A stretch of DNA of 64,000 nucleotides from Mariniphaga sp963747515 (GTDB taxonomy: Bacteria > Bacteroidota > Bacteroidia > Bacteroidales > Prolixibacteraceae): the NCBI GenBank assembly GCA_963747515.1, contig CAVVFN010000008.1:744001-808000 (forward strand), written 5' to 3'. The notes below the pieces were generated by a model. The model saw nothing but the letters and a program-made list of their open reading frames with translations, searched no databases and had not been told where the DNA came from. Position numbers and translations under genes: made by a program. Below are positions 7,963 to 17,422 of this stretch, piece after piece (within the stretch, counting starts at the first letter, position 1; each line of letters starts with the position of its first letter).

Positions 7963-10900
7963 TTATTCTGCACTCAACCCCGATATCAGCTTCTTGTTTC
8001 GGAGCGAAAACCAGCTCAATCCGGCAATCCATATGATGCCGTTTAATAAGATAAGACCGGTTGCAATAGCAACAGTTATAAGCGAGGCATCGGAACTTGA
8101 TGAAACGAAAGAAGGAAGGGTTGCAATCACAGCTGCAATGAAACCAGTAAAAATACCACCGGCAAGTAAGAGTAAATATTCATTGACAAGCATCCTAAAG
8201 AGCTGCCATGTACTAAAACCAATAGCCTGCATGAGGGCTATTTCACGACGTCGTTCAAGGACAGTACGGGCCAGTACAACCGCCAGCCCAATGGTTCCCA
8301 GAATCATACCCAGTGCTCCAAGAGCCAGGAATATGCTCAGATACGTATTGGTCACTGAATAAAATTCGATTAGTCTTTTGGAAGTGGTTTCCATTTCCCA
8401 TCCAAAATCTCGAAAAATGGATTGAAGCTCTTCTCCTATCTGCTGCTCCCTTTGGTATTCTCCATCAATAAGAAAAACGTAAGAGCCGCTGCTGGAAGGA
8501 TAATTCTTAAGGAAATTTTTGTTGGAAATCAAAATATATCCCTGAAATACAGAAGGAATGGTTCCGGCAATTAAACGAATACGCAGGGTATCTCCATTTT
8601 CATTTTGGTATAACAACACATCCCCCACCTTTTTACCCAGGCCCCATTGAATAACAGTCTGGTCAGCAACAGCAGGGATAGAACCATCTTCAAATGTTTT
8701 ATTTAACAACAACCATGGATCTTCAGATTCAGTTCCTTCCATTTTTGCAGCAAAGGAAAATCTTCCCGATAAAGCCTCCGGATTCACACCCAGTATTGCC
8801 GGCTGCGCAACCCTGTTCAGGTTCAGGCAACTGGCATCATCTCCCTCCACCTGGCGAAATTGAACTGCATTAAAATCTTCATAAAATCCCTCTTCTGATC
8901 GTTTTTCCGGAGCATTCAGATTATAAAGTACTGGCATTGTACTTTTTGCAAAAAAAAGAAAACCACCTGTTCCGCTTGATTTATCGCGCGAGCTGGCAAA
9001 TAAATCAAGCTTATACGATCCGGTAGAAATAACCAAAAAAGTTCCCAGTGCAAATAAAATAACAACAGTTAGGGAACGTCCATGATTACGTGAAAGATTC
9101 AACAGCGATAACTTTTCCAATCTTACCTTGTCTGTTTCAGAAACCTCCATTCTCACCAATAATTTTCTGAATCCAAGCAACATTCCCAACAGCAGGGAAC
9201 CTCCTGCCAAAAAGAAGAATGTCGGATTAAGAGCATCTTTTCCCAGCAATTGAAAAACCATCAATGCAACCGGAGTTACCAATGCAATCCACAATAAGAT
9301 ATCCAAAGCAATGCGCAGACCTTTTTTCGTATTGAAACTGGTACGTTTTTGCAATTCTGCTGTTTTTCGCTTCTGGTAATTAAAGACGGATATAAAAATT
9401 GCACCAATCGAAACAAGAATACTGATTATCAGGCCAAGGGACAAAGTAAACAATTTAACATCTACAAGCAGCACATTTGTACGAACGATTTCGAACCAAA
9501 GGGTATTAAGTATTCGGAAAACCGCCGTCGTATATAAGACAGATAGAAAAAGCCCCAATATACCACCCATAAGAGCGATGGCAAAACCTTCCCAAAGAAA
9601 AATACTGCGTACCTGTTTTTCTTTAAATCCAAGGGCTGATAATATACCCACTTCTGACGTTCGGATTTCAAGGTTAAGGCGAAAAAGCAAAGCTGTAAGT
9701 ATAACGGCCGCCACCAGAATGAAAAAACTAAGTCCCAGGAAAAGTCCGCTAAAGTCTGTTCCACTTCGGGCAGCAGCAAGACCTTGTTGCCGGACAGAAT
9801 CCACCATTATGCCCAAATCTCCGGGCGAAATATTTTGGGCAAAAACCTCCCGATAGTTTACTTCGTCAAATTCATTTACAGGAAATCTGACAGCTGTATA
9901 AATTCCAAACCGGTTGGTCCACATTTCACGTGCTTTCTCCAGTGAAACGTAAGCTTTGGGTGCACCTTTCCATTCTTCCCAGTAATCTTCATCCTTGTCG
10001 CGAATAGCATCCAGATTAATAGGAACACCTGCATCCCACTCCCGGCAATGCCCGGCATCTGACAGCCCCGGAATCAATGGCATTCTTGTGGAGTCAGCCC
10101 AATCTTCATTCATTGGAACTACCTTTTTCAGAATAAAATCGGCTTCTTTATCAATTAACTGCCGAAGAGGACCTATTTCCAGGTATTTTATTGTAATGCT
10201 GTCCCCGGGGATTACATCCAGATCATCGGCAGCCCATTGATTCAGAATTATTTCATCATTACGCAACTGTTCATCTCCCAAAGATGAAACAAAAGAATAA
10301 GGTATTGCTCTTTCTTCTCTTTCCTTTTCTGTTCCCAAACTTTTGCCGTGAACAACAATTTCATTTACAAAGTAAGTTATAATGGGCCTTGCTTCCGGCA
10401 ATTGTTCCAGAGTCTGAGCAATTTGTGGTTCCATAAAAACCCGCTCTGTAGCTATTTCCATTTCCCCTGTTGCGTCAATTAATTTCATTTTCAATCCGGC
10501 ATCAGCAGGAGTAAGGCAATTGCCAATAATTATTTTCAGTTCATTTGTTTCCAAATCTGTTGAAACGAGAAGATGATTAGCCCTGCCTTGAAATTCCATC
10601 AGCCGGTTTAACCTTTCAAGCGAAAGAAACAGATTGTATGGAGCTGTTTGAGAGGTCCGAAGGCTGAATCTGCCCATTTCTTCCTTCTCTACCACTTTTT
10701 TAATTTGAACACGCAATGAGACACTGGTTTCCTCATCCGGAACAAATGGTGCATTCATAGGAATGAGGCTGGCCTTTTTCACATGTACCCGAATATTATC
10801 GCCTTCACCTGCTTCAAGTTTCCCGGCGAGATTGCGGCTGATAATAACTTCATTTTCTTTCAGATTTGAAAAGATCCCGGTATTTGCTATTTTTTCAAAA

Positions 10901-11244
10901 TCATTATTTACACCAATCACCTGAATTCGGTTAACCCTCTGCAGACCCCCGCCGGCAACAGCTATTCCTTCGAGCAATAAAACAGGTGCTGCCTTTACCT
11001 TGGAATTATGAGATTCCAATTCAAAAGCCATCTCTTGCCTGAAATAACGTTCTTTAACGGCCACTACGTGCGTCATTTCTCCTAAACGAAAAAAGGCAGC
11101 CTGTTCCAGGCTATACCGCACCGAATCACCAATAATAAGTGAACCTGTCAGCACCATAGTACTGATTGCCACTCCCAAAGCCACAATCAGATTGGCCTTC
11201 AGAAAGTGAAAAAATGAATTAAATATGTATTTTAATATGGTCAT
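7963..11244 (-). CDS. FtsX-family ABC transporter permease (LolC/E-MacB type), large
   Basis: About 1093 residues; last gene of the long redox operon. It has a first membrane helix near the N-terminus (FLKANLIVALGVAISTMVLT), a large periplasmic MacB-PCD-like region, a first FtsX membrane module around 500-640 (with the coupling sequence RTSEVGILSALGFKEKQV), a central helix pair around 660-700, a second start of a half-permease (RNHGRSLTVVILFALGTFLV), a second extracytoplasmic domain and a final FtsX module with RRREIALMQAIGFSTWQLF. It is thus a tandem two-half permease in one chain. It works with the ATPase encoded 34-43 bases upstream. GTG at 11253 is an alternative start; I prefer ATG at 11244. 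Lipoprotein extraction or mechanical signalling are possible roles; the substrate is unknown. Confidence 0.88.
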   Translation of the reverse strand: MTILKYIFNSFFHFLKANLIVALGVAISTMVLTGSLIIGDSVRYSLEQAAFFRLGEMTHVVAVKERYFRQEMAFELESHNSKVKAAPVLLLEGIAVAGGGLQRVNRIQVIGVNNDFEKIANTGIFSNLKENEVIISRNLAGKLEAGEGDNIRVHVKKASLIPMNAPFVPDEETSVSLRVQIKKVVEKEEMGRFSLRTSQTAPYNLFLSLERLNRLMEFQGRANHLLVSTDLETNELKIIIGNCLTPADAGLKMKLIDATGEMEIATERVFMEPQIAQTLEQLPEARPIITYFVNEIVVHGKSLGTEKEREERAIPYSFVSSLGDEQLRNDEIILNQWAADDLDVIPGDSITIKYLEIGPLRQLIDKEADFILKKVVPMNEDWADSTRMPLIPGLSDAGHCREWDAGVPINLDAIRDKDEDYWEEWKGAPKAYVSLEKAREMWTNRFGIYTAVRFPVNEFDEVNYREVFAQNISPGDLGIMVDSVRQQGLAAARSGTDFSGLFLGLSFFILVAAVILTALLFRLNLEIRTSEVGILSALGFKEKQVRSIFLWEGFAIALMGGILGLFLSVLYTTAVFRILNTLWFEIVRTNVLLVDVKLFTLSLGLIISILVSIGAIFISVFNYQKRKTAELQKRTSFNTKKGLRIALDILLWIALVTPVALMVFQLLGKDALNPTFFFLAGGSLLLGMLLGFRKLLVRMEVSETDKVRLEKLSLLNLSRNHGRSLTVVILFALGTFLVISTGSYKLDLFASSRDKSSGTGGFLFFAKSTMPVLYNLNAPEKRSEEGFYEDFNAVQFRQVEGDDASCLNLNRVAQPAILGVNPEALSGRFSFAAKMEGTESEDPWLLLNKTFEDGSIPAVADQTVIQWGLGKKVGDVLLYQNENGDTLRIRLIAGTIPSVFQGYILISNKNFLKNYPSSSGSYVFLIDGEYQREQQIGEELQSIFRDFGWEMETTSKRLIEFYSVTNTYLSIFLALGALGMILGTIGLAVVLARTVLERRREIALMQAIGFSTWQLFRMLVNEYLLLLAGGIFTGFIAAVIATLPSFVSSSSDASLITVAIATGLILLNGIIWIAGLSWFSLRNKKLISGLSAE

Positions 11245-11287
11245 ATGAACCACTTGTAGTCTTTCAATTTCTTCTATTATAAAAAAA

Positions 11288-11962
11288 TTACATTAGTTTT
11301 CCGTTTTGCAAGGTATATTTTTTATCCATCTTATTGGCCAGGGAAGCAGCATGAGTAACAGTAACCAAAGTGATTTCTCTTTCTTCACTTAAAGTAAGGA
11401 GCAATTCAGTAAGCGCATTTGCATTTTCTTCATCGAGAGCTCCTGTAGGCTCATCAGCCAGCAGCAACTGCGGTTTGTTTATGAGTGCTCTTACTACTGC
11501 AGTGCGCTGGCATTCCCCTCCCGACAACTGTGAAGGTTTCTGTTCACGCTGTTCCCATATACCTATCTTTTGAACCAGATGCTCAGCCCATTCTTTCTGT
11601 TCTCTTGTTATTGTTTTCCTCTGTGGAAGAAGCGGCAACATAACATTCTCCATCAGAGTGAGCTGGGGTAACAAATGATGTAACTGAAAAATGAAACCTA
11701 AATTTTTATTTCTGAAAACGGCAAGTTCGGTTTTTGAATAGCCAGTAATATCTTTCCCTTCAAAAATAACTTTTCCCTGTTCAGGTTGATCAAGCGTTCC
11801 AATCAGGTTCAGCAGCGTGGTTTTTCCTGATCCACTTGGTCCTACAATGGCAATTTTTTCTCCTTTACTCACGTATAAATCCATTTCCGTTAAAACAGAA
11901 CGATAATTGTGAGAGCCTGGATCTCCGTAACCTTTGGTAATTTTTTGCAGTTGTAAAAGCAT
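11288..11962 (-). CDS. ABC transporter ATPase (LolD/MacB type)
   Basis: A 224-residue ATPase with all motifs: Walker A GPSGSGKTT (about 40-48), Q-loop region FIFQLHHLLPQLT with the usual LLPQLT of LolD/MacB ATPases, signature LSGGECQRTAVVRAL, Walker B LLLADEPTGALD and switch His in VTVTHA. It energises the FtsX-type permease that follows it in the operon. It begins 14 bases after the glycosyltransferase stop, so it is in the same transcript. Confidence 0.93.
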   Translation of the reverse strand: MLLQLQKITKGYGDPGSHNYRSVLTEMDLYVSKGEKIAIVGPSGSGKTTLLNLIGTLDQPEQGKVIFEGKDITGYSKTELAVFRNKNLGFIFQLHHLLPQLTLMENVMLPLLPQRKTITREQKEWAEHLVQKIGIWEQREQKPSQLSGGECQRTAVVRALINKPQLLLADEPTGALDEENANALTELLLTLSEEREITLVTVTHAASLANKMDKKYTLQNGKLM

Positions 11963-11976
11963 TTATTTTTAATTTG

Positions 11977-13296
11977 TTAATCTACTTCTAAGCTATCGTT
12001 TTCAACCACGTCCAAAGCTAATCTGTGATATAAATCTATTATTTCTTTTGCATGGCTGTGAATATTGAATCTTGAAGTGGTTCCTTTAAAACCAGACTGA
12101 CTTAACTCTTCAAGCTTCCCTGAATCAGACAATAAATTAGTCCAGGTTTCACTAAGAATTTCTGGAGAATTGGGCATATAAGTTACACCTCCACCCGATA
12201 ATTCTATTATTTCGGGGAAGGCTCCAAGAGCAGGCTGTACAACAGGAACTCCGGAAGCCATTGACTCCAGCAGGTAAATTCCAAATGCTTCACCTATCCT
12301 CACCGGCACAGAAATAAGAGAAACCCTTTTAAAGAATTCATGAATGGCTTTATCTTCAAAATCGGGCAAAATTTCAAATGATGCAGTTAATCCATTTTCC
12401 CTGATTTTATTTTTTTGTTCTTTTATAAAATTATTGTCGTCACCGGTAAAGCCACCTGTAGCAATTAGCCTGACATCATCAAATCCCGGCTTTTTTTTCA
12501 GTTCAATAAAGGCATCTACAACAATATCGAAACCATTCTCATAACACATCCGGGAAACATATCCCACATTCCTTTCCTTTTCTTTAGTTGAAATGTAAGT
12601 ATAATCGCTCACCTCAACCCCAAGATAGATGGTTTGAATTTTTTCGTCGGGCAGATTCATACAGTCTTTCATTTTTTCTGCAAAAAAATTACTCACTGAA
12701 ACAAGTACATCCACATCTTCTGCCCGTTCATGCATCAGTTTCCATATTTTATCCTGGAAAGAAGGATGCACAGCATCGACCCACACATCTTCATCCTGAA
12801 GTGAACAAACCACCGGGACACCCACTTTCTCCTTAAGACGTTTGGCCAAACCCAGCAAAAGGGCATTTGAGAGATGAATCACATCGGGCTTGCAATGCTC
12901 AGCTATCCAATTTACCAAATGTTCCAGTTCTTCTTTCTGTTTACCCTGTTCTCCCAGCAGCATGGAAATGGTCATATCTTCCAAACCGCTTGCCCGGGTA
13001 GAACCGGCCATAGAAGCAGCCAGCTTCATCATTGGTTTTGAATTTAAAAGCTTATCCATCCAATTGGGCGCATTCCGGAAAATGGGATACATCTGTTTTA
13101 AATATATGCTGACAGCCCCATAAAAAATAGGAATATCGGAAATATCGTGCTCATCTGCAAACAATGGAAGGTACATGGGAATCTTCGTAACATGGTGACC
13201 TTCTGCGCGCAATGCATTAAAATATTTGCTGTCGCGAAGACAATTCCCGCAGTAAAAACTCCCGCCTGAACCGGGTATTATTTGAATAATATTCAT
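11977..13296 (-). CDS. Glycosyltransferase family 4
   Basis: A 439-residue GT-B fold enzyme. The N-terminal domain starts MNIIQIIPGSGGSFYCGNCL, with the glycine-rich acceptor loop; the C-terminal nucleotide-sugar domain shows NVGYVSRMCYENGFDIVVDA, LIATGGFTGDD and the donor-binding motif GEAFGIYLLESMASGVPVVQ with the E-x7-E pair. Acceptor and donor cannot be inferred. It is soluble or peripheral on the cytoplasmic face. It lies between a PQQ-like propeller gene and the ABC transporter in the same orientation; whether it modifies something exported by that transporter is speculation. Confidence 0.88.
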   Translation of the reverse strand: MNIIQIIPGSGGSFYCGNCLRDSKYFNALRAEGHHVTKIPMYLPLFADEHDISDIPIFYGAVSIYLKQMYPIFRNAPNWMDKLLNSKPMMKLAASMAGSTRASGLEDMTISMLLGEQGKQKEELEHLVNWIAEHCKPDVIHLSNALLLGLAKRLKEKVGVPVVCSLQDEDVWVDAVHPSFQDKIWKLMHERAEDVDVLVSVSNFFAEKMKDCMNLPDEKIQTIYLGVEVSDYTYISTKEKERNVGYVSRMCYENGFDIVVDAFIELKKKPGFDDVRLIATGGFTGDDNNFIKEQKNKIRENGLTASFEILPDFEDKAIHEFFKRVSLISVPVRIGEAFGIYLLESMASGVPVVQPALGAFPEIIELSGGGVTYMPNSPEILSETWTNLLSDSGKLEELSQSGFKGTTSRFNIHSHAKEIIDLYHRLALDVVENDSLEVD

Positions 13297-13403
13297 AATC
13301 TGTTTTTTAGATAAGAAATGAATAAATCTTCTTGTTAATGTCTGAAAACCTTTATTTTTGCTCCTGAGCCAGGTGCTGTTTCAGCATGCTCATAGGGAAA
13401 CTA

Positions 13404-14516
13404 TCATTTCCCAAAGCAATAAACCGTTCCATCGTAAGCCCCAACAATTAACCGGCCCGCCACCACAGCCGGATTGCTTATTATCTGGCTTCCTATTTCA
13501 TAAGTCCACATTACCTTCCCATCAGCCTGATTAAGCAGTGCCAAATCACCCCGCATATTTGCAACAACCACCTTATTTCCGGCCACAACTGGTGATGCCT
13601 CCACACGGCTTCCGGTATTGTATTCCCAAATTTTTTCACCGTTTTCTTTGTTAAAGCTGTACAAAAATTTATTGTGATTGGCAGTAAAAAGGCGGCTACC
13701 CAGAATAGCAGGAGAAGCTATAAATGGTAAGGCAGTACTTTCCGCTTTCCATTCCCATGTTGTCTTCTCGTTATCGATATCAACCTGAAAAAACCGCCCG
13801 TCATAATCACCCAAATAGGCCTTATTATTTTCCAGTGCAGGAGAACCCGGAACATAAGTTGCTACATCAATCTTTTTATCGGCTTTTCCGGTTACAATAT
13901 CCACCACATGCAGGAATCCGTCGCAACCACCAAAAAAAGTTTTGCCCCCTGAGCATGCAGGTGCGCCATTAATAAAATTATCCGATTCATATTTCCACAT
14001 CATCTTTCCTGTTTTGGCATCCACACAATGCAGGTAATAATCGTAGCTACCCACCAAAATATAGGTCATATTGTTCGTTTCCCACCAATTCGCTGAACCA
14101 ATTATTTGATTGTCGGTTTCATATTGCCACTTGTTTTTTCCGGAATTTAAATCTATTGCGAATAAATTTCCATCCAGATTACCAACGTAAACTGTGCTTT
14201 TATAAATAAGCGCAGGGGCTTCAATAGCATTTCCGGTTTCAAATTTCCAAAGTAGCTCCCCCTCCAAATCAAGGCAATATACTATGCCATCGGAAGAACC
14301 AACAACCACTCTGCCCTGATCAACCACAGGAGCTGACTTGATGTTATCGCCTGTTTGAAATGTCCACTTCAAAATTGGTTCATTGGGAAGTTCACTCCTG
14401 GAAGCTCCTGTTAATTGCTGATTTCCCCTAAAAATGGGCCAGGAATTGGAAGTTTGAGTAAATCCTTGAATTCCACTAAGAATGAATAGCAATAAAACAG
14501 TATATACCTTTATCAT
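13404..14516 (-). CDS. Secreted PQQ-like beta-propeller protein
   Basis: A 370-residue protein with a signal peptide (IKVYTVLLLFILSGIQGFTQ) followed by WPIFRGNQQLTG, the short WP-x-RG motif seen at the start of PVC/Bacteroidota PQQ-like proteins. Seven or more blade strands ending in W-[KTEQ]-[FYW] are visible (LKWTFQTGD, LLWKFETGN, NKWQYETDN, MMWKYESDN, TTWEWKAES, KIWEYNTGS, VMWTYEIGS), each preceded by a D-x-x-[TN]-G-type turn. This is the tryptophan-docking repeat shared by quinoproteins and BamB. Actual PQQ binding cannot be claimed: calcium ligands and the vicinal disulfide of quinoprotein dehydrogenases are not evident. It is the 13th gene of the redox operon. Confidence 0.85.
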   Translation of the reverse strand: MIKVYTVLLLFILSGIQGFTQTSNSWPIFRGNQQLTGASRSELPNEPILKWTFQTGDNIKSAPVVDQGRVVVGSSDGIVYCLDLEGELLWKFETGNAIEAPALIYKSTVYVGNLDGNLFAIDLNSGKNKWQYETDNQIIGSANWWETNNMTYILVGSYDYYLHCVDAKTGKMMWKYESDNFINGAPACSGGKTFFGGCDGFLHVVDIVTGKADKKIDVATYVPGSPALENNKAYLGDYDGRFFQVDIDNEKTTWEWKAESTALPFIASPAILGSRLFTANHNKFLYSFNKENGEKIWEYNTGSRVEASPVVAGNKVVVANMRGDLALLNQADGKVMWTYEIGSQIISNPAVVAGRLIVGAYDGTVYCFGK

Positions 14517-14628
14517 AGTTATTCCACAAAAGACGTTAAATTTCTAAATCAAATAATCCATAAGGATTTATCCAACAAAAACAATAAGTACAATCGTTAT
14601 CATCCGGAACAGCACGAATTTCCGTTCT

Positions 14629-14671
14629 AAAAGAAGTGAATTTATTCACCAACAGATGCTTCACTTCTTTT
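14629..14671 (-). terminator. Hairpin at the end of the flavoprotein gene, possible attenuator
   Basis: Arms AAAAGAAGTGAA and TTCACTTCTTTT (12 bp, perfect) enclose the stop codon of the flavoprotein gene, within the longest gap (144 bp) inside the operon. The downstream T-run is short, so partial termination between the redox genes and the following propeller/GT/ABC genes is possible. Confidence 0.45.
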
Positions 14672-16208
14672 TTAGTTCAATAGCTCCCGTAGGACAACCT
14701 TTTGCCACTTTTAAAGCGGTATCAGTAAGAGCATGTTCCATTTCTTCATTAAATGGGACACCCACTTCCACGTCAAATCCTCTGCCAATATAAGTAAAAC
14801 CAAATCGTTCCTTGTCTTTTTCAGTAAGCCGGACACAAATTCCGCATTTAATACATTTTTGCGGTTCATAAATAATACTGGAATGTTGATTTGCTTTGGT
14901 TATTTTTCTGCGCTCACTTGTTTTAAAGCGTCGTTGATCGGCCTGATATCTGTCGGCATAAATCCGAAGCTTGCAATCATCAATAGCCCTGCAATCGCAA
15001 CGCAGACACCGGTTGGCTTCAGCAACAGCTTCTTCTGAAGAAAATCCGGCATGTCCTCCCTTTGCCGGATATGTTCGTTTGGCAACAACCGATTCTTTCA
15101 GGTATTCCGTGAATTCATCACTGACAAGTTTGCCAAACCGGGAATTGAACATACGGGGCTCCCCCTTTACAGGTAACTGATTTAAATACTGCCATACAGA
15201 AAATGCGACTTCTTTTCCCTGCCCCACTGAGCGAACAGCCATTTTTGAGGTGCGTAAAACATTACCAATTGCAAAAACATTTTCAACAGAAGCCTGATAA
15301 GTATCGCGATCAGCAACAACTCCTTTAGTTGTAGCTTTCAATCCCAAATCAAATCCGTCATCAATAGTTCCTGATGCAACCACCACTGCGTTGTACTTTC
15401 CGCACAATTCAATAAATGTGTCAGCAGTAATTTCTTTTCCACCAAGAAATTCAATACCTGTATTTAAAATTAACTCAATTTCTGCATCCAAAACTTCATG
15501 AGGTAATATTTCGGTACTGATGGCAGTCCGAAGCTGACCACCTGCTTTTTCCGCCTTATCAAAAAGAGACACCTGAATTCCTCTCAACCGGAGATAATAG
15601 GCTGCCGCCAGACCAGCCGGGCCTGCACCAACCACAGCAACCTTATGACCTGTATTTTCAGCAGGAATGAATTCATGCACAACTCCTTCATCACCAGTAA
15701 AACGTTTGAGAAGGCAAATGGAAACCGGTTCATCCACAGTTCTGCGGTGGCAGGCACCTTCACATGGTGCCGGACAAATCCGTCCTAAAACAGCAGGCAG
15801 GGCAATATCGCGTTTTACAACTTCCAACGATTCATCAAAGTTACCGGCAGCAATCAGCCGGTTCATCAGCGGAATATTCATATGTGCGGGGCAGCCAATC
15901 TGACAAGGAGCTTCACAATCTCCAACATGTTCACTTAACAACAATTCAAGGGCTGTTTGACGTGCTTCTGTAATTTCATCATCATCGGTAACTATTTCCA
16001 TGCCATCGGCTGCTTTTACAGAGCAGGAGGGAAAAAGTCTGCCACTGCTGCTATCCTTGACAAGGCAAAGCATGCATGAGGTAAAATGCTCCAGTTCTTT
16101 ATGCCAGCACATATTGGGAACATCAATTCCCAATTGCTGGGCTGCTTTCATCACAGAGGTATTTTCCTCCACCTGAATTTCCTTGTTGTTTATTTTAATC
16201 GCTATCAT
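14661..16208 (-). CDS. NuoG-N-terminus/GltD-like iron-sulfur flavoprotein
   Basis: A 515-residue fusion. Residues 1-80 are a 2Fe-2S ferredoxin domain (cysteines in MCWHKELEHFTSCMLCL and FPSC) as in NuoG/HydA. Residues about 95-170 are the cysteine-rich helical domain of GltD and dihydropyrimidine dehydrogenase (CEAPCQIGCPAHMNIP and CPAPCEGACHR). A dinucleotide-binding motif VAVVGAGPAGLAAAYY follows near 190, with a FAD-dependent reductase core. The C-terminus has CIKCGICVRL, GRGF and GCPTGAIEL, a NuoG-like cluster site that has kept only part of the cysteines. Expected job: electron exchange between NAD(P)H and iron-sulfur partners in the cytoplasm, most likely with the NuoEF fusion encoded two genes upstream. 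No dedicated hydrogenase or formate dehydrogenase subunit is present. Confidence 0.85.
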   Translation of the reverse strand: MIAIKINNKEIQVEENTSVMKAAQQLGIDVPNMCWHKELEHFTSCMLCLVKDSSSGRLFPSCSVKAADGMEIVTDDDEITEARQTALELLLSEHVGDCEAPCQIGCPAHMNIPLMNRLIAAGNFDESLEVVKRDIALPAVLGRICPAPCEGACHRRTVDEPVSICLLKRFTGDEGVVHEFIPAENTGHKVAVVGAGPAGLAAAYYLRLRGIQVSLFDKAEKAGGQLRTAISTEILPHEVLDAEIELILNTGIEFLGGKEITADTFIELCGKYNAVVVASGTIDDGFDLGLKATTKGVVADRDTYQASVENVFAIGNVLRTSKMAVRSVGQGKEVAFSVWQYLNQLPVKGEPRMFNSRFGKLVSDEFTEYLKESVVAKRTYPAKGGHAGFSSEEAVAEANRCLRCDCRAIDDCKLRIYADRYQADQRRFKTSERRKITKANQHSSIIYEPQKCIKCGICVRLTEKDKERFGFTYIGRGFDVEVGVPFNEEMEHALTDTALKVAKGCPTGAIELKKK

Positions 16209-16247
16209 TTGCTACCCTTCGAAAAAAAACAGTTGTACAAGGTAATG

Positions 16248-17354
16248 TTATTTTAATTTCATTCGTTTTCGAATCTCCGGATAAAGGTTTTCTGCCATGA
16301 TCTGAAATCCCAGGTCGGTTAAATGGACACCATCAACGGTTGCTTCCTTACTATCTCCAATAAGTTTATCCGCTTTTATATAATAAATATTTTTATCCCC
16401 CTTCTTCTTTTGCCCCAGAAAAATTTGTTTTAAAATAGTATTCTTTTCATTTATAAGGGAAAAAACATTTTGATTAAAATACATATGCGGATACAAAATA
16501 TTTTCCACAAGAATAATTGGTGTTTCAGGTTGTTTTTTTCGAATTATATCAATAAAAGGAACATACTTTTCATTTAGTTCCTCCAAACTAACATTAGGCA
16601 GGCAATCGATAACAAAGCAGGAAGCGGGGATTTGTGCCATAGCTTCTGCAATTTCATAATCGAGCTTTCCATTACCACTAAAGCCAAGATTAACAATTTC
16701 CCATGCAAGCATTCTTGATAAAATATTTGGATAAGCCATACCGGCTCTTGAAGCACATCCTCCCTGGGTAATGCTCGTCCCATAGAATACAACCGGGTTA
16801 CCTGTTCGGGGGGAATTTACCTTTGAAGGTTTTATTTCTGAATCCAAGGCCACTCCTATTTCCAAACTTTCCAATCCATCGTATAAAGGCAAATAAAGCA
16901 TATATTCCATTTCTTCCTCCGGCATGTTTTGAATGATAATGGTTTTAGAAAATTTACCAGTAGGACGTGCAGAATTTACAAATTGCCATTTACCATTTTT
17001 CAGGCAATACAAATCCAGTCCTTTTATTCCTGTCATGGTAAAATGGTTCATGAACACATCACCGGTAACCTCCCATTTTGCAGCTATTACATGAGAATTG
17101 GTACGAAAACGAACAGCGAGTCCGCTACAATTTTTCGATAAATTCCAAACCGGCTTTCTTGTAATATTTTCAAGGCTTGCGGGCAAACGCTCATAACGGG
17201 TTTGAGTATCTTTAAAACCTTTACCGATTACAGGCAAAGAAGCCGCATCAATATACTTTAAACTGTCGACCGGGGCAGCAAAACCAACTGCCGGTAACAT
17301 AAGGATTACTATGAGTAAAAGTCTTTTCATCTGTTTTTTTATTAAGAATTTCAT
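16248..17354 (-). CDS. Secreted SGNH/GDSL hydrolase with GxDLY domain
   Basis: A 368-residue exported esterase-type protein. A signal peptide (KRLLLIVILMLPAVGFAAP) precedes an N-terminal beta-domain with GIKGLDLYCLKNGKW (the GxDLY domain). The SGNH core follows: block I VFYGTSITQGGCASR with the nucleophile Ser, a conserved NLGFSGNG glycine, VIDCLPN, and the catalytic DGVHLTDLGF near the C-terminus (Asp and His). Family members deacylate glycans or small esters. Met at residue 9 is an alternative start. Its position between two cytoplasmic redox genes, in the same orientation with gaps of 39 and 68 bp, is odd and suggests the operon handles an esterified or glycan-linked substrate outside the cell; that is inference. 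Confidence 0.85.
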   Translation of the reverse strand: MKFLIKKQMKRLLLIVILMLPAVGFAAPVDSLKYIDAASLPVIGKGFKDTQTRYERLPASLENITRKPVWNLSKNCSGLAVRFRTNSHVIAAKWEVTGDVFMNHFTMTGIKGLDLYCLKNGKWQFVNSARPTGKFSKTIIIQNMPEEEMEYMLYLPLYDGLESLEIGVALDSEIKPSKVNSPRTGNPVVFYGTSITQGGCASRAGMAYPNILSRMLAWEIVNLGFSGNGKLDYEIAEAMAQIPASCFVIDCLPNVSLEELNEKYVPFIDIIRKKQPETPIILVENILYPHMYFNQNVFSLINEKNTILKQIFLGQKKKGDKNIYYIKADKLIGDSKEATVDGVHLTDLGFQIMAENLYPEIRKRMKLK

Positions 17355-17422
17355 TCCTTTTTATTCCTCAGAATCAGTCTGTATCCATACATAAACAATG
17401 TTAATTCTCATTTCTTTTCATA

